Assembly: GCA_046328575.1 (NCBI GenBank)
Contig: JAXLWI010000044.1
Coordinates: 1-36,663 of the forward strand
Length of the DNA stretch: 36,663 nt
Reading direction: 5' to 3'
DNA from: JAGOBP01 sp046328575
GTDB lineage: Bacteria > Chloroflexota > Anaerolineae > Fen-1058
The notes below the pieces were generated by a model, which worked only from the letters and a program-made list of their open reading frames with translations, ran no database searches and had not been told where the DNA came from. Positions 25,952 to 32,684 of the stretch are shown here, in pieces. The translations under genes and the position numbers were made by a program. How positions within the stretch are numbered: the first letter of the stretch is position 1; each line of letters begins with the position of its first letter.

Positions 25952-26058
25952 ACGTCATTGCGAGCCGCGTAGCGGCGTAGTCGAACGAGCGGGCGAAGCA
26001 ATCTCGTTATGGAAGTAGGAGATTGCTTCGTCGGCCAGCGGCCTCCTCGCAATGACGT
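25952..26058. repeat. Palindromic interspersed repeat (REP/MITE-like), 107 bp
   Basis: Outer arms ACGTCATTGCGAG (25952-25964) / CTCGCAATGACGT (26046-26058) and inner arms CGAAGCAATCTC (25994-26005) / GAGATTGCTTCG (26019-26030), both perfect. There is no ORF inside. It lies between the broken GNAT and the GT4 gene. Elements of this CATTGCGAG...GAAGCAATC design occur dispersed in many bacterial genomes (general knowledge). Confidence 0.85.
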
Positions 26059-26076
26059 TGAGCCAACCAATAAATT

Positions 26077-27231
26077 ATGCGCATCATTATCAACGGCTGG
26101 TTCATCGATCAACCGCATACCGGCAGCGGACAATATCTGCGGCAGTTGCTCAAGCAGCTGCCGCTTGTTGCGCCACAGCACGACTACGCGCTGATCGTGC
26201 CGCATCGCAGTTCGTTCCAAATCATTGATGTTGGCGCTGACGCCGATCTCGCCACGTTAGCCTCCAACGTCCAACGTCCATCTTCCAACCTCCGAAAAAT
26301 TCTTTTCGAGCAAGACGTCGTCCCGCGCGCCGCCCGCGCCTATCAGGCCGATCTGCTCCACGTGCCCTACTGGGCGCCGCCGCTGCGATCGAGCATACCG
26401 ATCATCGTCACCATTCACGACATCATTCCGCTGGTGCTGAAGGAATATCGCGGCGGACCGTTAGTGCGCGCCTATACCGGTCTCGTCAGTGCGGCGACGC
26501 GTGGTGCGGCATTGATTCTCACCGATTCCGACGCCAGTCGCGCCGACATCGTCACGCGCCTGAACGTGCCCGCCGAACGCGTCCGCACGATCTACCTCGC
26601 CGCCGATCCGGCGTTCACTGATCACGTCGACCCGATCGACTATGCGGCGCTGCGCAAGAACTACGATCTGCCCGACGACTATGTGTTGTATCTGGGCGGC
26701 TTCGATGCGCGCAAGAACATCGAGGCGGCGCTGCAAGTCTATACGTGGGCGCAGGATGCGCTGGGCGAGAGTTACCCGCTGGTGATCGCCGGAAACTTGC
26801 CGGATCGGCATGACGCCTTCTTCCACGATCCGCGCGTCATCGCGAAGCAGATCGAGGTCGAGAGTGTCGTGCGCTTTATCGGACCGGTGACCGAAGAAGA
26901 TAAAGTCGCGCTGTATCAACAGGCTCGCGCTTTCCTGTATCCGTCGCTCTACGAAGGCTTCGGCTTGCCTGCGCTCGAAGCGTTGGCATGCGGCGTACCT
27001 GTCGTCGGCTCAAATGCGTCATGCATCCCAGAGATCGTCGGCGATGCCGGCATACTGGTCGATCCGCACGATGCGCGCGCGATGGCAGGCGCGTTGATCC
27101 CGGTGTGCATGGAAGACAGCCTCCACGACGAACTCAGCGAGCGGGCGCTCAAGCAAGCGGCCAAGTTCTCGTGGGAGAAGTGCGCGCGAGAGACGGTGGC
27201 GGCGTACGAAGATGTACTGCGCAACGAGTAA
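26077..27231 (+). CDS. GT4-family glycosyltransferase
   Basis: 384 residues from ATG 26077; no ribosome site is seen, so it may be leaderless. GT-B fold signs: GSGQYLRQLL at the N-terminal glycine loop, VTIHDIIPLV, YLGGFDARKNIE starting the donor domain, and the EX7E catalytic motif E293-E301 in EGFGLPALE. It transfers a sugar from a nucleotide-sugar donor, retaining the anomeric configuration. Residues about 62-71 (SNVQRPSSN) are encoded by a 7-bp repeat tract (26263-26290). It lies downstream of galE and 6 nt before the DUF2723 membrane protein, which suggests a glycan-assembly cluster. Confidence 0.92.
   Translation: MRIIINGWFIDQPHTGSGQYLRQLLKQLPLVAPQHDYALIVPHRSSFQIIDVGADADLATLASNVQRPSSNLRKILFEQDVVPRAARAYQADLLHVPYWAPPLRSSIPIIVTIHDIIPLVLKEYRGGPLVRAYTGLVSAATRGAALILTDSDASRADIVTRLNVPAERVRTIYLAADPAFTDHVDPIDYAALRKNYDLPDDYVLYLGGFDARKNIEAALQVYTWAQDALGESYPLVIAGNLPDRHDAFFHDPRVIAKQIEVESVVRFIGPVTEEDKVALYQQARAFLYPSLYEGFGLPALEALACGVPVVGSNASCIPEIVGDAGILVDPHDARAMAGALIPVCMEDSLHDELSERALKQAAKFSWEKCARETVAAYEDVLRNE
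26263..26290 (+). repeat. Heptamer repeat (TCCAACG)-type x4 inside the GT4 gene
   Basis: TCCAACG, TCCAACG, TCCATCT, TCCAACC. The 28-bp tract is in the coding sequence and is not a multiple of 3, so gain or loss of a unit would shift the frame. Confidence 0.7.
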
Positions 27232-27284
27232 CGAGTAATGAGTGACGGGCGATCTCGTTCCGCATTCCGCGTTCCGCATTCCGC
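27223..27284 (+). repeat. Two heptamer tracts around the start of the DUF2723 gene
   Basis: AACGAGT, AACGAGT, AATGAGT (27223-27243) span the GT4 stop codon (27229) and the ATG 27238. GTTCCGC, ATTCCGC, GTTCCGC, ATTCCGC (27257-27284) lie within codons 7-16. Both are 7-bp steps. Confidence 0.75.
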
Positions 27285-29568
27285 ACTGGCTGACGGCTTG
27301 CTCGGCCTCGCCTCTTTTCTGGTCTACCTGTCCACTTGTCTCCCTTCAGTCCTTTCCGCTGACAACGGCGAATTTCAACTCGTGGCATGGAAGTTGGGCA
27401 TCGCGCATCCGCCGGGTTACGCGCTGTACACCATCGTCGGCTGGTTGTTTTCGCGCTTCTTCGCATCGCCAGCCTTTGCGCTCAATTTACTCAGCGCGGT
27501 ACTGGCGTCGATCACACTCGTCGTCGTCAGCCGCACCGTCCGCCGACTGACGCAGTCAACGATCGCGGGTCTATTGGCCGCGGCGCTACTTGGCACATCT
27601 ACTACTTTTTGGGCGCAAGCCACCACCGCCAACATCCGCATGCCGACGGCGTTGTTCACGGCGCTCTGCGTTAGTCTGTTAGTCGAGTGGTCGCGTAGTC
27701 GAAGGGAACAGGCGCGCTCAGCGCGTCATCTTGTCATCTTTGCGTACATCTTTTCCCTCGGCCTCGGCCATCATCTCTCGCTGGCGTTTCCGGGTGTTTT
27801 CTTCATCATCTATATCTTGCTGAATGATCGCGGCTTGATCAAACAACCGCGCCGCTGGCTTGCGCCGCTGATCGCTTTCGCGCTGGGGCTGCTGGTCTTG
27901 CTGTACCTGCCGTTACGCGGCGCGACGGGCGGCACGCTGGCCGATGGCGAAACGACGACGTATCTGGCCCAACCCGATAAGTTCCTCGATCACGTGTTGG
28001 CGCGCGGCTTTGAAGGCGACTTCTTTTACTTCGTCAACACCCGATCGGATTTACTGGCCGATCGGGCCGCGTTGCTACCGACACTGTTCACGTTTCAGTT
28101 CAATCCGCTTGTGATCGCGCTCGTGTTGATCGGCGCCGCGCGCCTCATCCGCCGCGATTGGAAGTTGGCCGTGATGCTGCTCGGCGGCATCGCTCTGCAT
28201 ACCTTCGTCGCCATCACCTATCGCGCCCCGCAGACCGTGGAGTATCTGATCCCGGCGTATGTGTTGTTGGCCATCGTCGTCGGCTATGGACTGCAAACAG
28301 TGAGTATTCAGAAGTCAGGAGCCAGAATTCTGACGGCTGGCTTCTGGCTACTCGCTGCTATCCTGATCGTCCTTCAGTTCGCCAACAACTTGCCGTCCTT
28401 CAACTGGCTGCGCGACCACGACGACACTCGCGCCTACGCCGAATCGCTGTTGAACGATGCGCCGCCCAACGCCATCATCTTGTCCAACTGGCACTGGGCT
28501 AATCCGATGTGGTATCTGCAGCAAGTCGAAGGCGTGCGCGGCGATGTCGAAGTGCAGTACGTCTATCCGCGTGGCGAGACGCTGGCGCAGTCGTGGTTGA
28601 AGGCGATCGACGCGGGCTCGAAGGCGAAGCGTCCGGTCGTGGTAGATATGTTTTTCCGCAGCGAATTTGACAGCAGCCCGTACATGTTTGAGCCGTTAGG
28701 CCGCGAGGCATGGCTGGTGCGCGAATCGCCGCGCACTGACCTTCCGACAACTTTCACCGCCAGCGATTTCAACTTCAGTGATCTCTTTCGCGTGAGCGGC
28801 TATCGGGTCACGGATCAGCCGACGACACCCGGCGAGCCGTTAACGGTGCAGATCGCCTATCGGGTTTTGCAGACACCCGCGCGCGATTATAGTTTCTTCG
28901 TGCATCTCGTCGCGGCGGATGGGCGCGTGATCGGGCAGGCCGATCGGACGCTGCCGACGACGCGCTATCAGGCGAACGACGTGATCGTCGAGCGATTCCG
29001 TATCGCGCCGCTGCTCGATGTGCCGCCCGGCGATTACGCGATCATGACGGGCATCTACTCGACCAGCAGCGGGACGCTTGAGGCGTTGAAGGCGGACGGG
29101 CAGGAGCGCGTGACGCTAACGACGGCGACCGTCGCCGCCGATCAACGGCTGGTGAAAGCGAACGGCATCGCGCTGTCGGGCGGCATCACTTTAGTGCGAT
29201 CAACCGCCTCGATCAACGGCGAGGTACACCCCGGCGATCGACTCACGCTCGATCTGGCCTTCACTGCCGCGCGGCCGATCTTGCGCGACTACGTGGTGAG
29301 TGTGCAGATGACGGGGCCGGGCTGGCGCGTGACTGATGACAGCGTGCCCGCCCTCGGCGCGATTCCGACCTTGAAGTGGCTCGCGGGGACGCAGATCGCT
29401 GATCGGCATGCGCTGACGATTCCGGCGAAGGCCGCGCCCGGCCTGGCGACGATCAGTGTGATCGTCTACGATAATTTCACGCAGGAGCCGCTGGCTTTGC
29501 TCGACGCGGAGTTGATCAAGCAGGGGCAGAGTATTCCGCTAGGAGTGTGGAACGTGGTGACAAGGTGA
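27238..29568 (+). CDS. DUF2723 (TMEM260-like) multi-pass glycosyltransferase-like protein
   Basis: 776 residues from ATG 27238; this start gives an N-terminus encoded by 7-bp repeats (SRSAFRVPHSA), so a later TTG near 27298 is an alternative. The family signature is clear: CLPSVLSADNGEFQLVAWKL and GIAHPPGYALYTIVGWLF, with about ten transmembrane helices to residue 395. DUF2723 proteins relate to GT-C protein O-mannosyltransferases, and the D/E in ADNGEF fits the catalytic loop. From residue 400 a soluble, probably extracytoplasmic, region has beta-rich repeats (RVTDQPTTPGEPLTVQIAYR, VHPGDRLTLDLAF). Substrate unknown; probably transfers lipid-linked sugar to a surface acceptor. Follows the GT4 gene by 6 nt. 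Confidence 0.88.
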   Translation: MSDGRSRSAFRVPHSALADGLLGLASFLVYLSTCLPSVLSADNGEFQLVAWKLGIAHPPGYALYTIVGWLFSRFFASPAFALNLLSAVLASITLVVVSRTVRRLTQSTIAGLLAAALLGTSTTFWAQATTANIRMPTALFTALCVSLLVEWSRSRREQARSARHLVIFAYIFSLGLGHHLSLAFPGVFFIIYILLNDRGLIKQPRRWLAPLIAFALGLLVLLYLPLRGATGGTLADGETTTYLAQPDKFLDHVLARGFEGDFFYFVNTRSDLLADRAALLPTLFTFQFNPLVIALVLIGAARLIRRDWKLAVMLLGGIALHTFVAITYRAPQTVEYLIPAYVLLAIVVGYGLQTVSIQKSGARILTAGFWLLAAILIVLQFANNLPSFNWLRDHDDTRAYAESLLNDAPPNAIILSNWHWANPMWYLQQVEGVRGDVEVQYVYPRGETLAQSWLKAIDAGSKAKRPVVVDMFFRSEFDSSPYMFEPLGREAWLVRESPRTDLPTTFTASDFNFSDLFRVSGYRVTDQPTTPGEPLTVQIAYRVLQTPARDYSFFVHLVAADGRVIGQADRTLPTTRYQANDVIVERFRIAPLLDVPPGDYAIMTGIYSTSSGTLEALKADGQERVTLTTATVAADQRLVKANGIALSGGITLVRSTASINGEVHPGDRLTLDLAFTAARPILRDYVVSVQMTGPGWRVTDDSVPALGAIPTLKWLAGTQIADRHALTIPAKAAPGLATISVIVYDNFTQEPLALLDAELIKQGQSIPLGVWNVVTR
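28307..28348 (+). repeat. Heptamer tract inside the DUF2723 gene
   Basis: TTCAGAA, GTCAGGA, GCCAGAA, then the inverted sense TTCTGAC, GGCTGGC, TTCTGGC. This 42-bp tract keeps the frame and encodes QKSGARILTAGFW between two helices. Arms CAGAAG (28309-28314) and CTTCTG (28341-28346) can pair. Confidence 0.65.
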
Positions 29569-29597
29569 CACCGCGCTTCGCGCGGGCTGCATCGAAT

Positions 29598-29693
29598 GTC
29601 ATTCCCGCGTGCTTTTAGCGGGAATCCACCACGCCCGGCAGCATATATTGAGAGTAGTCAAATGGATGCCCGATAAAAACATTCGGGCATGAC
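29598..29693. repeat. Palindromic interspersed repeat, two hairpins, 96 bp
   Basis: Hairpin one is ATTCCCGC (29601-29608) / GCGGGAAT (29618-29625). Hairpin two is ATGCCCGA (29666-29673) / TCGGGCAT (29683-29690). The ends are GTCATTCCCGC and GGGCATGAC, inverted to each other. It lies just after the DUF2723 stop and may trim or stabilise that mRNA. Confidence 0.8.
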
Positions 29694-29716
29694 GGGGCGT
29701 AAAGTAAGAAATAAAA

Positions 29717-29757
29717 CGAACGCGGCTTCGAATCATAGTGATTCGAGGCCGCGTTTT
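29717..29757. terminator. Bidirectional terminator
   Basis: 17-bp stem 29719-29735 / 29739-29755 with one wobble position and a 3-nt loop. T runs follow on each strand (GCGTTTTC rightward, CGTTTTATTT leftward). It can end the DUF2723 transcript and the DUF2200 transcript. Confidence 0.75.
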
Positions 29758-29782
29758 CTGGTGCAGTCTTTGCGGGAGACGC

Positions 29783-29938
29783 TTATTTTCCGGGCTGTTT
29801 CAAGGCTTCTGCGATATCTTGGATACGATGATAGGCTGAGTAACCGTCAAGGTCGAAGGGCCAATCGGCCTGGCGGTCTCGACCGCTGAACCATTCCTCT
29901 TTGCTCACCAACCACGTCCACGCGGTCGGTTGGCGCAA
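29783..29938 (-). CDS. Small hypothetical ORF after DUF2200
   Basis: The frame is open from inside the DUF2200 gene (29992) to 29783. The part after the DUF2200 stop reads RQPTAWTWLVSKEEWFSG and ends RIQDIAEALKQPGK. It looks protein-like (Trp-rich, acidic helix) rather than a shadow. No convincing start or ribosome site was found: TTG 29938 abuts GAGGAG, and ATG 29992 overlaps DUF2200 by 47 nt. It may be a remnant or a frame-shifted extension. I do not recognise the family. Confidence 0.35.
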   Translation of the reverse strand: MRQPTAWTWLVSKEEWFSGRDRQADWPFDLDGYSAYHRIQDIAEALKQPGK

Positions 29939-29945
29939 CTCCTCA

Positions 29946-30293
29946 CTACCGCAGAATCTTCTCCAGCGCTTTGCCCTTGGCCAGTTCATCAATCAGCTTG
30001 TCCAGATAGCGGATTTTTTGCATCAGCGGATCGTCGATGTCTTCCACGCGCACGCCGCACACCACACCTTTGATCAATGCCCGATTAGGATTGAGGGCGG
30101 GCGCTTGCGCAAAGAAGGTTTCGAAATCGTGACCCTGGGCTATTTGCTGCCGCAGGCCTGCCGGGTTATAGCCCGTCAACCAGCAGATGACCTGATCGAC
30201 TTCGGCCTGCGTGCGATTCTTGCGTTCGGCCTTTTTAACGTAGAGCGGATAGATCTCGGCAAACTTCATGGCGAAAACTCGCTGATTAGACAT
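29946..30293 (-). CDS. DUF2200 family protein
   Basis: 115 residues from ATG 30293 (MSNQRVF), with GGAGG (30301-30305) 7 nt upstream; ATG 30299 is too close to that site. The family signature is almost complete: FAEIYPLYVKKAERKNRTQA, EVDQVICWLTGY, FFAQAPALNPNR, KGVVCGVRVEDIDDPLMQKI, RYLDKLIDELAKGKALEKIL. Length is typical (about 115). Biochemical role is unknown; it is a small soluble protein without membrane segments. It stands alone between repeats and does not look functionally tied to its neighbours. Confidence 0.92.
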   Translation of the reverse strand: MSNQRVFAMKFAEIYPLYVKKAERKNRTQAEVDQVICWLTGYNPAGLRQQIAQGHDFETFFAQAPALNPNRALIKGVVCGVRVEDIDDPLMQKIRYLDKLIDELAKGKALEKILR

Positions 30294-30299
30294 TGTCAT

Positions 30300-30718
30300 A
30301 CCTCCGGTGGGCTGGCTGCCCCGGCGGCGCTCAACCGGGGGCGTGAGTGATTGTAGCGTTACCGCCTGCCAACCGTCAAGTCAGCACCCGCTTCGATCTG
30401 GGACTTTACAGAACTATCGTAGGCCTGGTTTCCAGCCAGATTGCCCCCACGCATTTTGCGCGGGGCCGGTTTCCAGCCAAGTTGACCTCTCGCACTTTGC
30501 GGCGGCTCGGTTTCTAGCCAGATTGCCCCCACGCATTTTGCGGCGGCTCGGTTTCCAACCAGATTGCCCCCACGCACTTTGCGGCGGCTCGGTTTCCAGC
30601 CGAACTGACCTTTAGCGCGATGCCAACGTGGATTTTAGCGTCATAGGTTATCAAAATGCCATAACTTTCCCGGTCGAGGGAGCACACTCGCTCGTTTACT
30701 TGTTTCCTTGTCTCCTGG
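30300..30718. other. Gene-free interval with 41-bp tandem repeat
   Basis: It holds the start region of DUF2200 on the left, the tandem repeat 30427-30604, and about 110 bp beyond it with no feature I can support. Short ORFs here (for example 30359-30577) are just translations of the repeat. Confidence 0.6.
30427..30604. repeat. 41-bp tandem repeat, about 4.3 copies
   Basis: Units at 30427-30467, 30468-30508, 30509-30549, 30550-30590 and a partial one at 30591-30604. Each begins GGTTTCCAGCCAGATTGCCC or a close variant and ends TTTGCGGCGGCTC or similar. Unit 2 is the most divergent. Because 41 is not a multiple of 3, it does not encode a repeat protein. Contiguous units without spacers exclude CRISPR. 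Confidence 0.85.
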
Positions 30719-32407
30719 CTACTTCTGATATAACTGCACCTGCCCGCCATAAAAATCGCGCGTCCGCGTCAACGTCATCTGCGCGGCCAACGTGCGCGGA
30801 ACCAAGCCCAGCGGATCAGTATACGAGTCGTGGCTGTACACCAGCCAGACGCGTGGATGCCCGCTCAACAGTGACAGCAAGGCGGGGACATCGCCCGCCG
30901 TCATCGGCGGTTCCAGCGTACCGCTCTCGAACAGATCGAGCGGTACGCCGTGCCTCACGATCTGCAATGAATACTGCTGTTCATAGGGCTTAAAGTAATA
31001 GTCGAACGGGATAACGACGAAGTTGGAATTGAACAGCACCAAATCATCCGGCTCGGCGAACTTTGCCACATACCCAGCCGCCGTGCTCCAATCCTCTTTT
31101 TGCACATACCGAAAATAATCGCTCACCGAAAACAGATCGTTGGTGGCCAGAATCCCCAACACCGCCATCATCAGCAGACCAAACTTCAAGCGCGCGATAC
31201 CCGCCGCCAGTAACAAACACAACGGCAGCGTGATCCAGATCAGCGTCCGATCGAGAAAAATCGGTCGGCGAACACTCACCAGCAATTCGCCCAGAAAAGG
31301 CACGGCAAACAGCGTCACCAGAAACAGGAAGATCGAAAGTTTCTTGCGGTAATACACCAACCCGAGCGCTAAGACCGCGCCCAACAGCCACGTCGTGACC
31401 TGGCTGGCTTGATTGGGCACCAGGTTATTCGATAAATAGCGCAGCGTTTGGGTGACGGTATTCCAATCGGGTTGGGGAATCCAAAACGCCCGATCGACTC
31501 CGCTGGCCTGCTGGATAAAAGCCATCAGCCACGGACTCCACAAGATGACGATGCCGATCTGCGCTTTCACCCAGTTTCCGATCGAGGGTGCTTGCAACGC
31601 CGGTAACGGCCCCGATGGTTTTACTCGGCGATACAGCATCAGCCCAATCACAACGAGATTGGTCGCTAACGGAAAAAAGATCGCCGTGTTGTGAGTGAGC
31701 AACGTCGCCGCCGAAAAGACGATGAAGACCACCCAGGCCAAATCCGTCTCGATGGTCTGAATGGGCGACCACTGATGCCGCGCTAGCCACGCTCGCCAGC
31801 CGGTTCGACTACGCGCCGTAAGGCGTGCCATGTCCCGATAACTGAAATCGCGTTGGGTATCCGGCTCGATCGGCGGCGCGGTACGCCACGCTCGCACATA
31901 GTCTCGAAACTGGCTGCCGATGGGTCTGACCGCACGCGGATCGGTCAGCAATCTGATCAGCGCGTACAGCGCTACGGCGACATTGAACGCCAGTAACGTG
32001 TACATACGCGTTTCCTGCGCAAAGTAGATGTTGAACGGCGACAGCGCCAGAAACACCGCGGCCGCCACGCCCACCACCACGCCCGACAGGCGTTTGCCGA
32101 TCAGATAAATGATCGGGATGGTGCCCGTGCCGAAGAGGACTGATAGCAGACGGACATTGTAGGCCGCATCCCCGGTGAGGGCGATCCAGTAATGGAGCAG
32201 CAGGTAATACAGCGGCGGATGCTGATCGATCCGCGCAATCCACTGCACCATATCGGGCACGCTGTGATTAGCTACCCACACGCTGAACGTTTCATCCAAC
32301 CACAGCCCGTTTTTATCGAGCAGCAGCACGCGCAGTCCGCCGCCGATTAAGGTAATGAGCAGAATCAACCAGGGCGCAAAGTCTTCAAGTTCGCTATCTT
32401 TGTTCAT
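30719..32407 (-). CDS. GT39/ArnT-like membrane glycosyltransferase
   Basis: 562 residues from ATG 32407. A multi-pass GT-C protein with the catalytic acidic pair D38/E39 in LWLDETFSVW after helix 1 and the loop RIDQHPPLYYLLLHYW. It has roughly eleven hydrophobic segments up to residue 430, and then an extracytoplasmic tail (YVAKFAEPDDLVLFNSNF, PRVWLVYSHDSY). It is expected to use polyprenyl-phosphate sugar to glycosylate a lipid or protein outside the membrane. It has its own promoter, so it is a separate unit from the galE-GT4-DUF2723 set but fits the same glycan theme. Confidence 0.92.
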   Translation of the reverse strand: MNKDSELEDFAPWLILLITLIGGGLRVLLLDKNGLWLDETFSVWVANHSVPDMVQWIARIDQHPPLYYLLLHYWIALTGDAAYNVRLLSVLFGTGTIPIIYLIGKRLSGVVVGVAAAVFLALSPFNIYFAQETRMYTLLAFNVAVALYALIRLLTDPRAVRPIGSQFRDYVRAWRTAPPIEPDTQRDFSYRDMARLTARSRTGWRAWLARHQWSPIQTIETDLAWVVFIVFSAATLLTHNTAIFFPLATNLVVIGLMLYRRVKPSGPLPALQAPSIGNWVKAQIGIVILWSPWLMAFIQQASGVDRAFWIPQPDWNTVTQTLRYLSNNLVPNQASQVTTWLLGAVLALGLVYYRKKLSIFLFLVTLFAVPFLGELLVSVRRPIFLDRTLIWITLPLCLLLAAGIARLKFGLLMMAVLGILATNDLFSVSDYFRYVQKEDWSTAAGYVAKFAEPDDLVLFNSNFVVIPFDYYFKPYEQQYSLQIVRHGVPLDLFESGTLEPPMTAGDVPALLSLLSGHPRVWLVYSHDSYTDPLGLVPRTLAAQMTLTRTRDFYGGQVQLYQK

Positions 32408-32458
32408 CGTCGTTAAGCATCCTGTGTTGCGGCCCGCGTTCGCCGGAACAACGGCGAC

Positions 32459-32486
32459 AGTATAATCCCGATGCGCTGCAAGTCAA
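32459..32486 (-). promoter_or_regulatory. Sigma70-type promoter of the GT39 gene
   Basis: On the minus strand, TTGACT (32486-32481), 16 nt, TATACT (32464-32459). Each box matches 5/6. The expected 5' leader is about 45 nt. Confidence 0.7.
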
Positions 32487-32499
32487 TTTCTCTTGCTCA

Positions 32500-32549
32500 C
32501 CGACCGCGTCCTCGCGGTCGGCGGCTGTCATGCCCGCGGGGACGCGGGC
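32500..32549. repeat. Paired GC-rich hairpins, possible REP remnant
   Basis: CCGACCGCG (32500-32508) / CGCGGTCGG (32513-32521) and GCCCGCG (32532-32538) / CGCGGGC (32543-32549), each with a 4-nt loop. The GTCATGCCCGCG stretch resembles the end of the repeat at 29598. Confidence 0.5.
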
Positions 32550-32598
32550 GAAGAGCACAGTTGACGGGCCGAACTGGCGGCTGCGCCGCACCAAACAA

Positions 32599-32634
32599 AA
32601 ACCGTGCGAGGGCGCCGATCACCCCCGCACGGTT
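32599..32634 (-). terminator. Terminator of the nuclease gene
   Basis: Stem AACCGTGCG (32600-32608) / CGCACGGTT (32626-32634) with further GGG/CCC pairing inside. On the minus strand it is followed by TTTTTG. It lies about 50 nt past the stop at 32685. Confidence 0.8.
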
Positions 32635-32684
32635 TATACGTTGTCCTAAATCTTCAAGAGATCAGTCAAGCCGATTTGCCACCC

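Noticed and set aside
30359..30577. Short repeat protein in the 41-bp array
   Set aside because: The unit length is not a multiple of 3 and there is no conserved start, so the peptide changes frame each unit.
30427..30604. CRISPR array
   Set aside because: Units are contiguous and diverged, with no unique spacers and no cas genes nearby.
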